A stretch of DNA of 64,000 nucleotides from Alicyclobacillus sp. SO9 (GTDB lineage: Bacteria; Bacillota; Bacilli; Alicyclobacillales; Alicyclobacillaceae). The DNA is taken from assembly GCF_016406125.1 (NCBI RefSeq), contig NZ_CP066339.1, positions 4,526,001-4,590,000 on the forward strand, in the 5' to 3' direction. Below, in pieces: positions 29,462-37,920 of the stretch. Position 1 is the stretch's first letter. Every line of letters starts with the position of its first letter. The position numbers and the translations under genes are program-made. The notes under the pieces were generated by a model. That model did not search any database and was not told the origin of the DNA. It saw only the letters and a program-made list of their open reading frames with translations.

Positions 29462-31620
29462 TCTTTACCCCCATCTCCAAGGTCTGTTATATCCGCAATG
29501 AGGTCGCTGTAATCTGCATCGTCAACTTCGCCCGGCGTCGGAGCATCAGGAAATTGAACGATTTTACTTGGTTGTTGATGTGATGTCCGTCCCAGATGCC
29601 AGGAACTGTTCTGGCGCTCAATCGCCTTTTGATCAGAGCGATGCTCCCGAACATTTTCCTTCTTCATTTCCTTGTTGGGGATATTTTTCCTTTTCTTCTT
29701 TGCCTCTCGAATAATTTCATCAATATGTGTGTCCTGCTCTATGCCAGCTTGTAATTCGTCAAATTTCAGAGTAGGATTCATGATGGTCTCTTCATAGGAG
29801 TCGATGTCACGAGCTTCCTCGTCGCGTAGTCCTCTGTATGGCGAATAAATGTCCGCTAGGTGACAGACCTCGAAACCTTTCCCATCATTCAAGCGAACGT
29901 ATATTTCGTCGATATTACGCGGGTCGAAGTGGATGGGCAAGGACTGGCTCTTGACGCCGCCTACAAACCATTGTTTTCTTAGAGCAGTCTCTCCCACATA
30001 GTATCGGTTGCGAAAACGAATGCCTTTCTGCGTAATGAGAGCATTCTCTGACGGCAAGAGATTCAAACGCAGAATGTCCTTTGGAAAGGTATGTAACCCG
30101 TTGTACTCGTTCTTTCTCCCCCAATTCCACAGATGTATCGGGACAGGTGGTACATCGTCCATTATCATGTTCCTAGACCGTTGATAGTGAGACAGAACAT
30201 GGTGATTGTTATACTTGAGGACCATACGAATCATTACTTGTTCAAATTCCTCAATGTCTAACACTGCATCAAGAGGATACTTGCGTCCGCCTCGCTCCTG
30301 TATGCGATGCGGAATAGCCCCAGGCACCCATTTAATCGCCTCTTCGTTGACAAGTCCAAAACTACGTTCGACAACCGGTTTCCAGTCTGGCCTATAGGGG
30401 GGAAGCGTTTGCACGTCCGTGTGTAATGTTTGTACTAAGTGAGTTGGCCTAGTTCCCTCGAATTCTCCGCGGTCGGTTGTGAGTATCTCTGGAACATGTT
30501 GCGCAGGCCATTCTTCTGGGCGTATCTCAATCCCGTGCGATGCACAATACGCTACTTTGTCAGATGCAGCGTTCTCCACAGCCATCATGCCGCCTAACCA
30601 GCTTGGTCCTTCCAAACCGACGTATAACCCTGCAATGAGACGGCTGAACAAGTCAATAACGAAGTACAGTATTGGTCTTCCGATAAGCCAGTCTCTGTTG
30701 ACGCGGTGAACCAACCATATATCTGCGATTGTCGCATCTATCTGAAACACATGGCCTGGTCCCTGTGCTTCATGATTTGTATTGCCGAGTTTAGGTCTAA
30801 ACTCCTTTTCGAACGTTACAGAACCGTATTGAGCTCGTAATGCCTTCTCGCGGTCACCGTTCTTCTCGTACCAATACCGAAACTGTCGCATAGTTGGTAG
30901 TTCTCCCTCGGGGAGAAGTTGGGCCACCATGTTCCCATCTTTCTCCACATACCCATCGTTGAAAAATTTCTCTAACATTTTGCGATAAACCTTAGTGAGT
31001 GGGAGACCTGAGCCTTTGTAGTACCATTTATTAATCGCCACTTCAAACGCGTTCTCGACCGCGGGTGTAACGGGAATTCCCTCGAACTCAGGGATTGCCT
31101 TTGCCCTCATACTCTTCCGACCGACCTTTGTAGCTTTCTGCTCTGTGACCCGGCTACCACCGCAAGACTTGTAATTTGGTAAGAGGGCGTTAACTATTTT
31201 ACCGTCATGCCAATATCGCCGTAGCCACTTATATATTTGTTGATGGCTAACACCAGTTCGTTGTTTGCATTCCTGGATCATAGCCCATCTGCTATGCTCA
31301 TCATATATTGCTGGCTCTTCTTTCACCATATCCTTAATCACATCCCATGCTCTTTCCCTACGGCGTCGATAGGTATCCTTTATTAAGTTCTCTTGAGCCA
31401 AACTCTTTTCGCTTACAAACTTGGTCACCTTCACTTGGCCTGCTTCCAAGAGTGCAGTCAGGTCACTGATTCTCACAAATTCAGGTTTTGCGTTTGGTTC
31501 CTTCATATCAAATACGACAAGGGAGTTTTGTCTCGGATTAACCCACAAAATCCGTGTTAGCCGTATATCATCGTCGCTAGTCGTCCAATCCAACACCATT
31601 CCAGAAACTAAATCAATCAC
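29458..31620 (-). CDS. tnsB: TnsB DDE transposase (inner element)
   Basis: This gene encodes about 720 residues. The start is placed at the GTG at 31,620, ten bases after AGGAGG and overlapping the tnsA stop. The N-terminal half has helix-turn-helix DNA-binding modules. The integrase core shows Asp in FQIDATIAD, Asp in TTDRGEF and Glu in PVVERSFGLVN, the DDE triad. The C-terminus is charged, as in TnsB proteins that contact TnsC. It would bind the 19-20 bp sites at both ends of the element and join 3' ends to the target. The frame is intact, unlike tnsB of the outer element. Confidence 0.93.
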   Translation of the reverse strand: MIDLVSGMVLDWTTSDDDIRLTRILWVNPRQNSLVVFDMKEPNAKPEFVRISDLTALLEAGQVKVTKFVSEKSLAQENLIKDTYRRRRERAWDVIKDMVKEEPAIYDEHSRWAMIQECKQRTGVSHQQIYKWLRRYWHDGKIVNALLPNYKSCGGSRVTEQKATKVGRKSMRAKAIPEFEGIPVTPAVENAFEVAINKWYYKGSGLPLTKVYRKMLEKFFNDGYVEKDGNMVAQLLPEGELPTMRQFRYWYEKNGDREKALRAQYGSVTFEKEFRPKLGNTNHEAQGPGHVFQIDATIADIWLVHRVNRDWLIGRPILYFVIDLFSRLIAGLYVGLEGPSWLGGMMAVENAASDKVAYCASHGIEIRPEEWPAQHVPEILTTDRGEFEGTRPTHLVQTLHTDVQTLPPYRPDWKPVVERSFGLVNEEAIKWVPGAIPHRIQERGGRKYPLDAVLDIEEFEQVMIRMVLKYNNHHVLSHYQRSRNMIMDDVPPVPIHLWNWGRKNEYNGLHTFPKDILRLNLLPSENALITQKGIRFRNRYYVGETALRKQWFVGGVKSQSLPIHFDPRNIDEIYVRLNDGKGFEVCHLADIYSPYRGLRDEEARDIDSYEETIMNPTLKFDELQAGIEQDTHIDEIIREAKKKRKNIPNKEMKKENVREHRSDQKAIERQNSSWHLGRTSHQQPSKIVQFPDAPTPGEVDDADYSDLIADITDLGDGGKE

Positions 31621-32425
31621 TTTCAGCCCACCTCCTGGTATCTGATTCACTGTGTCGGGTCTTAACGATATGCAAAGGTTTCGTCGGTTCAATCGGTTGT
31701 AGCATATCGACAACCCAACGTTTCGTCGCAATTAGATGTCGAAATATAGTAAGGCTTGTACCTTCTGGATAGCCTAATAACTCATCCACTAACGATGCCA
31801 AGTCTCTCATAGCCAACCCCTTTTCAAAATTTCTTTCTGCAACTCGACATACTCTTTCAACTTGCTCAAAAGAGAGGCCGTAATCCTCAATGTGAATCGT
31901 CTTTCTTATACCTTTTAAGTTTGTAACCAACACATCGGGTAGATTATCTTCTGTAACAAGCCACCAGGAGGCTCCCCGAGCGGTCCAATATATCCGTTCT
32001 ATTTCAAGTTTCTCAACGTCACGCTTTGATATTTTATCGTGGGCTTTGACACTCCAGACCACAGTACGTCCATCAGTTGTTTTAATTACAAAATCGCTTG
32101 TCATGACAGTGTATTCTTTTGTCTTTGGGTGTCTAGGATGCTCTACGCCAATCGCATTAGCAATCTTAAGGGTTTCCTCCTGCTCCAGTGCGTATTGGTC
32201 ATAGGGAACTTCAACCCAATCTGACCACTCCAGCAATATCCGATACGCGGTTTCTATATCAGACAAAAGATTTCCAACCCATGGAGCCTTGGGATGCGTA
32301 GTGCGGGTCGATCTACCGAGGGATGGTATGTCTTGTACCTTTATGTACGGTTCATAGTCTGGCCCTTCTACCTGATTCTTTCCTCGGCGCTGCATCTCCG
32401 GCTCTTCGCGTTTACGTTTAGCCAC
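31613..32425 (-). CDS. tnsA: TnsA endonuclease (inner element)
   Basis: This gene encodes about 270 residues. The start is placed at the GTG at 32,425, five bases after GGAGGTG; longer frames upstream lack a ribosome site. The nuclease core shows Glu in LSDIETAYR, Asp in VMTSDFVIK and Lys in WSVKAHD. The N-terminal tail is basic. TnsA cleaves 5' strands at the transposon ends. It is the first gene of the tnsA-tnsB-tnsC-tnsD-tniQ operon. Confidence 0.9.
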   Translation of the reverse strand: MAKRKREEPEMQRRGKNQVEGPDYEPYIKVQDIPSLGRSTRTTHPKAPWVGNLLSDIETAYRILLEWSDWVEVPYDQYALEQEETLKIANAIGVEHPRHPKTKEYTVMTSDFVIKTTDGRTVVWSVKAHDKISKRDVEKLEIERIYWTARGASWWLVTEDNLPDVLVTNLKGIRKTIHIEDYGLSFEQVERVCRVAERNFEKGLAMRDLASLVDELLGYPEGTSLTIFRHLIATKRWVVDMLQPIEPTKPLHIVKTRHSESDTRRWAESD

Positions 32426-32626
32426 TTTTTCACCTCCATATAGGCAAATATCATACAAATCACCCCTTTCTATTGACTCACATGCCCATCTCCGCAAACC
32501 AGTAATGAGTTCAAGGAGTAACGGGGTATACCACATTTTCCGACGCTCACTCAGCGCTTAAAACCTACGCCAACTTCGTTTTTATCGAAAATAGACGATT
32601 TTAATTTCACGTTATAATTTGCTCAT

Positions 32627-32661
32627 AAAAAAACCGCCCCGGGATCTTCCAGGACGGTTTT
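32627..32661 (-). terminator. Hairpin terminator between inner right end and tnsA
   Basis: AAAACCGCCCCGGGA is followed by a near-complementary arm ending in GGACGGTTTT. The minus strand runs into seven Ts after the stem, so it best stops leftward transcription coming from outside the element. It occupies the same relative position as the hairpin of the outer element. Confidence 0.7.
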
Positions 32662-33018
32662 CAAAAATTGAACTCTATAGTTTGATAGATAGATACGCAT
32701 GTCTAAAAGCATATTATGCACCACCCACGTATTAGCGAGCATGTGTTAAGTCTAGGCAATTTGAACCAACTATATACCTTTGTTCGAACTAGATGATTCA
32801 GGAGAATGGGTTCTGCTATCCCCTCTAACACTACTCAGTATGCTGCTCCTCCATATATCTCTAGCACCAAAGCCGCCGGCCTATGAGTTTGCCAGACTCC
32901 CACGAGGGCCTTATAAGCACGAGTGAGCTCAGACTATTGAGCCGAATTCACCCGTGCTATCCAACTTCATGTCCTCAGTTATCCATTCAATTCGAGTTTC
33001 AAACATCCAGCAACATAA
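32662..33018. other. Non-coding inner side of inner right end
   Basis: No gene is seen. The stretch separates the terminator from the TnsB sites. Confidence 0.4.
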
Positions 33019-33085
33019 CGTAAGAACTTGATTGTCACAGGTAACAACTTAATGTAACAGGTAAGAACTTGGTTGTAAGTCCACA
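33019..33085 (-). repeat. Right end of inner transposon with three packed TnsB sites
   Basis: Three sites abut at a pitch of about 20 bp: 33,019-33,038, 33,040-33,058 (GGTAACAACTTAATGTAAC) and 33,060-33,079. They are the reverse complement of the left-end sites. The tip is CCACA at 33,081-33,085. Confidence 0.9.
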
Positions 33086-33090
33086 CAAAC
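33086..33090. repeat. Target-site duplication, right copy (CAAAC)
   Basis: These five bases are identical to 14,747-14,751 and directly follow the terminal ACA of the inner element. Confidence 0.9.
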
Positions 33091-33102
33091 CTGATCGCAG
33101 AA

Positions 33103-33240
33103 ATTAAAGTTGTATACTCCAGAAGCCCTGTTTCAAACATTTTAAACATGCGGGAGATCAGCATTCAAAATTAAAGTTGTATACTAAACGACCCGCACAA
33201 ATTAAATGGGCTTAAAAATCGAAGAATAAAGTTGTATACT
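33103..33240 (+). repeat. Outer right-end TnsB-type sites 3 to 5
   Basis: Three direct copies of ATTAAAGTTGTATACT lie at 33,103-33,118, 33,170-33,185 and 33,225-33,240 (the last begins AATAAAG). Spacings are 67 and 55 bp. They lie outside the inner transposon, and related sites lie left of it. They therefore fit the distal part of the outer element's right end. Confidence 0.65.
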
Positions 33241-34551
33241 ACTGGGTGGTTGCTTGAATAATTCGCTTATATCGACAAACCATCGCAAAATTGACGTCGC
33301 CGTCGGGAAGGTCACCGTGACATGTGTTGTGTTACCCACACGCCCCTCAAACGTGCGCGTATATACTAGAATGCTACATTCCTTGCCGCGACTGGGATTA
33401 TAGAGGTTTCGGACCGCGCACTTCCTGCTTGATCCGCACACGTCTCGTCGATTTTGGCCCCCTTTCATAGGGTGCGGCTTTGAGCAGACGTGCGTGCTAG
33501 AAATAGTGTGCGTCTAGAATTATGATTTTAAACACTGAATGCGAATTTCTCTAGGAGAATTTGGACGGTTCATTTTCGGTTTCTACAATAAAAGGGCGCA
33601 AGATCCGGTAGTACTGCGGGGAAGTTAGTTCCTCTGAGCTAATGAGCCCTGCCAATTACAGGGGAACGAGCATTGTATACCGCAATACAGTTGCTGCTGA
33701 ATTTGGAGAAATCACATCCTCATCAGAATGAACATCTTCTGCAACGTAGTTACTTGAGCGAATTGACTTCACTTTACCTTACATCTAGTTTTCGAGAAGA
33801 TTTCAAATAACGAAATCACGAAATAGGGGAGTCCACTTGTACAGTGAGCTAGGTGATCGCAGCTGTTACTAATATTCAAGCAGGACATTCCCATGTACAG
33901 AAGAGCGCAGAACAAATCTGGTCAGTCAAAGGCTCATGGGGAATCACAGGTTGCGCGTGTGCGTCTTCAATCAAGTCCGCACCCCCTTTCCCTATGACAA
34001 TATGCGCATTGTCACCCTGCCCCGCATCCGTATATTCTGATACTATGGACTTTTATACCTTCATCTGTAGACTCGTACCCAGAGCCTAATTCCAGAAGCC
34101 AAAATATCCTATAATTCTGCAAAAACGATAACACTCGATGTTGTACCAAAGGTTCCTCCGAGTAATGAGATTTCAGGCTTTTTTGTCCGAGCCGAGATCT
34201 TGATACCTAACCTCAATGACTCTCTCACTACCAACTGCTTACAAATGGGCGAAAAGGACATGGGCGGATGAAAAAATTGGAACCTATTGATACATTGGCA
34301 CATAAAATCGCCAATTTCAATACTGCAAATAACTGAGCGGAATCCACATAACTACACCTCATGCATGAACATGCAAGACTGAATCCGATACAAATGCCAC
34401 ATTCGTCCTCAAGATTAAATTGGTTAACTTCAAATTTATTTTCTGTTTTCGGATGCCATGACGTGTCAAGTACTTACGGGAGGAGAGTCATGTAATCATA
34501 AATGGATTTGGAGTGTATCACGGCAATACAATTTATATTCCACTAAATATT
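33241..34551. other. Gene-poor stretch between outer right end and nagA
   Basis: No intact gene is visible. On the minus strand around 33,870-34,030 a broken frame reads like protein (for example HIVIGKGGADLIEDAHA), but it has stops and frame changes, so it may be a decayed gene. Several short frames on both strands lack ribosome sites. Confidence 0.4.
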
Positions 34552-35739
34552 TCACTGCTTAAAGACCTGTCGACCACCGATCCAAGTCGCTACAACATGA
34601 AGATGTTCGTCCATTATCACGAGATCAGCATCTTTGCCAACTGCAATTGATCCTTTCTTCTCGCCCAATCCAAGTTCCCTTGCAGGTACCATCGAAGCCA
34701 TGTATGCGGCGTCCACTAGACTCACGTTAACTGACTCAACCATGTTGCGGATTGCTGCATCCATAGTTAATGTACTACCTGCTAAGTTGTGACTATCTGT
34801 TAGTACGGCTAAACCATTCTCTACAGTTACGTCAAGGTCACCCAGACTATAAGTACCATCCGATTTTCCTGCTGCAGACATCGCATCGGTGGTGATAATT
34901 ATTCTTTCTCGACCTTTGAGATGATAAACTAATTTCATCACCGTTGCAGTGACGTGATTCCCATCCGCTATTAACTCGCATATAACATCATCGGACAATA
35001 GCATAGCCCCAACCGTTCCGGCTTCGCGGTGATGCAATCCACGCATGGCATTAAACAGGTGTGTGGCATGCCTAGCACCAGCAGAAACACCTAGCATCGC
35101 CTGCTTTATGGTAGCATTGGTATGACCAATGGAAGCGATTATTCCGTGTTTCTTCATCCAATGAATAACTTCGATAGCATACGGCCGTTCAGGTGCAATG
35201 GTAACTTTTTTCACTAATCCCTTAGAAATCTCCGTTAATTGTTGCAATATGTCTATTGATGGTGTAATCACATATTTTGGGTTTTGAGCGCCACACCGCT
35301 CTGGAGAGATAAATGGCCCTTCCAAATGAACACCAAGAATTTGTGCACCTTTACACGAACTCGTCGCAGCAGAGCTTACGGAGGTTAAAACATTTTTAAG
35401 GTCGTCAATTGGTGCCGTCAATGTGGTAGGGAGCCAACCGGTCGTTCCTCGTGTGGCATGAAAGATAGCAACTGCTTGGATCGCTTTAACACTACCGTCC
35501 ATTACGTCATACCCATCCCCACCGTGTACATGAATATCAATGAAGCCAGGTAATATCCATTGTCCTCCTACATCAATCAAATCCGTTGCTTCATCAATGA
35601 CGGATTGAGGTAGGTATTCACTGTCCCCAATGTCATGGATAATTCCATTTTTGATAAACAACCAACCGTTCTCAATTAGCCTATCACTAAGAACTAAACG
35701 TGCCTTATAAAAGGCCAACCCAGAAGTTTCGCTTATCAT
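34552..35739 (-). CDS. nagA: N-acetylglucosamine-6-phosphate deacetylase
   Basis: This gene encodes 395 residues, full length for NagA. Metal and substrate motifs are visible: DIHVHGGDGYDV (near 67), LEGPFISPE (near 140), HTNATI (near 205), HLFNAMRG (near 228) and TDAMSAAG (near 285). It hydrolyses GlcNAc-6-P to GlcN-6-P and acetate in the cytoplasm. The ATG overlaps the nagB stop, so both are made from one transcript. Together with nanE it forms the lower part of the sialic acid route. Confidence 0.95.
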   Translation of the reverse strand: MISETSGLAFYKARLVLSDRLIENGWLFIKNGIIHDIGDSEYLPQSVIDEATDLIDVGGQWILPGFIDIHVHGGDGYDVMDGSVKAIQAVAIFHATRGTTGWLPTTLTAPIDDLKNVLTSVSSAATSSCKGAQILGVHLEGPFISPERCGAQNPKYVITPSIDILQQLTEISKGLVKKVTIAPERPYAIEVIHWMKKHGIIASIGHTNATIKQAMLGVSAGARHATHLFNAMRGLHHREAGTVGAMLLSDDVICELIADGNHVTATVMKLVYHLKGRERIIITTDAMSAAGKSDGTYSLGDLDVTVENGLAVLTDSHNLAGSTLTMDAAIRNMVESVNVSLVDAAYMASMVPARELGLGEKKGSIAVGKDADLVIMDEHLHVVATWIGGRQVFKQ

Positions 35740-36485
35740 ACATTTACACCCTTTATCATTTGTAAATCTAGTAACGATGCGCTTTCTTTATCGAGAACCC
35801 ATATCACGTCGTTATGCAACTGCAATATACTTGCCGGAACTTCAGTACGTATAGTTCCCTCTATAGAATTGACCACGGCTCTTTTCTTTGATTCTCCAAA
35901 TGCCATGAGTACAATTTGTTTTGATCGTAGTATTGCTTGAACACCCATTGTGATTGCACGTTTAGGCATATTATCTGTATCTCGGAAAAATTTCTCGTTA
36001 TTGTTAATGGTGTCTTCAGTTAAGTCCACCACATGTGTCGTCGAAAGTAGGGATTGATTTGGTTCATTAAAGCCAATATGTCCATTTACACCTATCCCTA
36101 ATATTTGTAAGTCGATGGGGTTCTTTGAAATTATATCCTCGTATCTTCGGCATTCTTCATCAAGATTATCAGCTGTACCAGACGGAATATAACTTTCTTT
36201 TGGACGAATAGGTAACCGACGGAATAGATTTTCTTCCATGAAATATCGGTAGCTATGTGGATGTTCAGAGTCTAGACCAACGTATTCATCAAGGTTCAAT
36301 GTACTAGTTTGTGACATATCAAGTCCATACATGGAAATTTGTACAAATGAAGCATAGCAGGGCAACACCGTACTACCAGTTGCAAGACCCAATACTGGCT
36401 CATCCAAACGCAGCACGGTCTGCTCCATTAATGTTGCTACATATAGTCCGCCTTCACTGGGGGTTTCAAAGATACGTATTCTCAT
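35736..36485 (-). CDS. nagB: Glucosamine-6-phosphate deaminase
   Basis: This gene encodes 249 residues. NagB motifs are LGLATGSTVLP (near 33), LNLDEYVGL (catalytic Asp, near 63) and GIGVNGHIGFNEP (near 129). It converts GlcN-6-P to fructose-6-P and ammonia. The start is supported by GGAGG six bases before the ATG. It is the first gene of nagBA and diverges from nanA across a 217-bp promoter region that holds two copies of the GGATATTT motif. Confidence 0.95.
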   Translation of the reverse strand: MRIRIFETPSEGGLYVATLMEQTVLRLDEPVLGLATGSTVLPCYASFVQISMYGLDMSQTSTLNLDEYVGLDSEHPHSYRYFMEENLFRRLPIRPKESYIPSGTADNLDEECRRYEDIISKNPIDLQILGIGVNGHIGFNEPNQSLLSTTHVVDLTEDTINNNEKFFRDTDNMPKRAITMGVQAILRSKQIVLMAFGESKKRAVVNSIEGTIRTEVPASILQLHNDVIWVLDKESASLLDLQMIKGVNV

Positions 36486-36569
36486 AATAGTCCTCCATTC
36501 AAATTAAAAATTATGTCGACTTACCTAGGTAGAATTCCATTGCAACAGCCTAAGATAATAATAGTATTT

Positions 36570-36642
36570 ATTATAACGGATATTTCCTTCTTAATAAAAC
36601 AATAAAACGGATATTTACTTTTATTTAGGTTAGGTTTATTCT
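36570..36642. promoter_or_regulatory. Divergent nagB/nanA promoters with two candidate RpiR-family operators
   Basis: For nanA, TTTACT (36,614-36,619), 17 bases and TATTCT (36,637-36,642) form a promoter. GGATATTTACTT (36,609-36,620) covers its -35. For nagB, a TATAAT lies on the minus strand at 36,575-36,570, with the related GGATATTTCCTT (36,578-36,589) in its spacer. The same motif with the same promoter geometry precedes the rpiR-type gene at 55,636. Confidence 0.6.
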
Positions 36643-36702
36643 TGTAGATAAAGACCAAGCGTAATGTGCTAGGGAGTTCTAAAGAGAATGAGGTGACACG
36701 AT

Positions 36703-37575
36703 GTGAAGGGAATTTACAGCGCCTTGATAGTACCATATGACAAAAACGGTAAGATAATTGAAAGCGGCCTACGACAGATAATTCGTCACAATTTGGACGT
36801 CTGCCACGTTGATGGGCTATATGTAAATGGTAGTTCTGGAGAAAATTTTCTGATTTCTACCGACGAGAAGAAACTGATCTTTGAAATCGTGAAAGACGAA
36901 GTTGGAGATAAAGCAAAATTAATTGCTCAAGTTGGCTCCATTAATGTGCATGAAGCGATTGAACTGGGTAAATTTGCAGCGTCGTTAGATTACAACTGTC
37001 TATCTGCTGTGACACCATTTTATTACAAATTCGACTTTAAAGAAGTAGAATATTATTACGATTCCATTATCGGTGAGACGGGGGAAGACATGCTCATTTA
37101 TTCTATCCCATCCCTCACGGGAGTTAGTATGTCACTCTCCCAGTTCGATAGGCTATTCCAGAATGACAAAATTGTTGGAGTTAAATTTACATCTGCCGAT
37201 TTTTACTTACTCGAACGAATTAAACGATACTTTTCTAACAAACTGGTCTTTTCAGGTTTTGATGAAATGCTCTTACCCGCAGTCGTCTATGGAGTTGATG
37301 GCGCTATCGGGAGCACATTTAACGTAAATGGAAAACGTGCCAAGAGAATATTTGAGCTCCTCCAAAAGAAAGATTTAAAGGCAGCGATAGATGTACAAAA
37401 CGAAACCAATGATCTAATCGAAAGAATCATGGATTTAGGAGGTCCGTACCAAGTACTTAAAGAGATTCTAAAAACTAAGGGAATTGAAGCAGGTATATGC
37501 CGCGCACCGATGAAACAGTTTGATAAGAGTCGGTATAGTGAGGTCGAAGAACTAGTACAAAAATTCTCTCTCTAA
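36703..37575 (+). CDS. nanA: N-acetylneuraminate lyase (DHDPS/NAL family)
   Basis: This gene encodes 290 residues of a TIM-barrel class I aldolase. GSSGENF (near 44) is the lyase substrate loop. The Tyr of YSIPSLTGV (near 134) and the Schiff-base Lys of VGVKFTSADF (near 160) are the catalytic pair. The residues are typical of sialic acid lyase rather than dihydrodipicolinate synthase. It splits Neu5Ac to ManNAc and pyruvate. It starts at GTG behind AGGTG. It is divergent from nagBA. Confidence 0.9.
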   Translation: MKGIYSALIVPYDKNGKIIESGLRQIIRHNLDVCHVDGLYVNGSSGENFLISTDEKKLIFEIVKDEVGDKAKLIAQVGSINVHEAIELGKFAASLDYNCLSAVTPFYYKFDFKEVEYYYDSIIGETGEDMLIYSIPSLTGVSMSLSQFDRLFQNDKIVGVKFTSADFYLLERIKRYFSNKLVFSGFDEMLLPAVVYGVDGAIGSTFNVNGKRAKRIFELLQKKDLKAAIDVQNETNDLIERIMDLGGPYQVLKEILKTKGIEAGICRAPMKQFDKSRYSEVEELVQKFSL

Positions 37576-37911
37576 ACGAGAAGAGAATTTATTGCAATAT
37601 ATACAAAAGTTTCATTGGCAATGCCGTTTCTCGACCGATATTTTTTTGGAAATATCCAATCAAATGAGTTTGAATTACAATCAATGTTTGTGTGGAGACA
37701 CCACATGCATCAAAATTAAATAATTTCAGATGCACAACAATCTCTTTCACACGAGATAGCTATAAAATCCACATTTTTCATGTTAACGAGAAGAACAAAT
37801 CAATGAGAAACCACAGTATTACTTCTAAGGAAGAATGGCTTAGAAATATAGCCAATTAGAATTGAATGAGCTCCCCGATTCGCAGATGGAGTGTGCTTCG
37901 AAAGGATCTAG
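37576..37911. other. Gap between nanA and nanE
   Basis: This is AT-rich DNA of 336 bp with no gene. A small palindrome (GGAAATATCC) lies near 37,649. A separate nanE promoter is possible, but I cannot place one. Confidence 0.35.
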
Positions 37912-37920
37912 GTGACCGTG

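Larger units (their letters stand above)
14752..33085. mobile_element. Inner Tn7-like transposon, complete, 18,334 bp
   Basis: The left tip is TGTAGCATTACAATCAAGTT and the right tip, read inward, is TGTGGACTTACAACCAAGTT; they align without gaps. Each end carries three TnsB-type sites. CAAAC flanks both sides. The element encodes tnsA, tnsB, tnsC and two tniQ genes near the right end, all reading left. At the left are cargo genes: HerA, OLD/TOPRIM nuclease, GNAT acetyltransferase, a small membrane protein, and an IetAS-like pair. All tns frames are open, so it may still be active. It sits inside the right end of the outer element. Confidence 0.93.
1..33240. mobile_element. Outer Tn7-like transposon (partial; left end not in window)
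   Basis: This element is inferred from a tnsA-tnsB-tnsC operon on the minus strand (13,924 to 10,152) and an array of five same-orientation repeats (consensus ATTAAAGTTGTATACT) to its right. Two repeats lie at 14,613-14,694 and three at 33,103-33,240; the inner transposon separates them. tnsA reading inward from the right end is the Tn7 arrangement. Its cargo is the helicase-nuclease cassette at 544-9984. No tniQ/tnsD is seen, so targeting genes must lie left of the window or be lost. The exact right tip is not resolved: I see no clear ACA tip just after 33,240. The left end was not found. tnsB is frameshifted and the right end is split by 18 kb, so the element is probably immobile. Confidence 0.6.

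Noticed and set aside
24798-32425. CRISPR-associated transposon (CAST)
   Set aside because: Two TniQ proteins are present, but no Cascade, Cas12k or array is seen in the element.
14759-33240. CRISPR array suggested by repeated 16-20 bp sequences
   Set aside because: The repeats are few, irregularly spaced, and inverted between the two ends; no cas genes are present. They behave as transposase-binding sites.
33202-33468. Minus-strand frame of 88 codons at the outer right end
   Set aside because: It overlaps the end repeats, has no ribosome site and resembles nothing known.
34552-36485. Insertion at an attTn7 (glmS) site
   Set aside because: The nearby sugar genes are nagA and nagB, not glmS, and lie more than 1.3 kb from the outer end.
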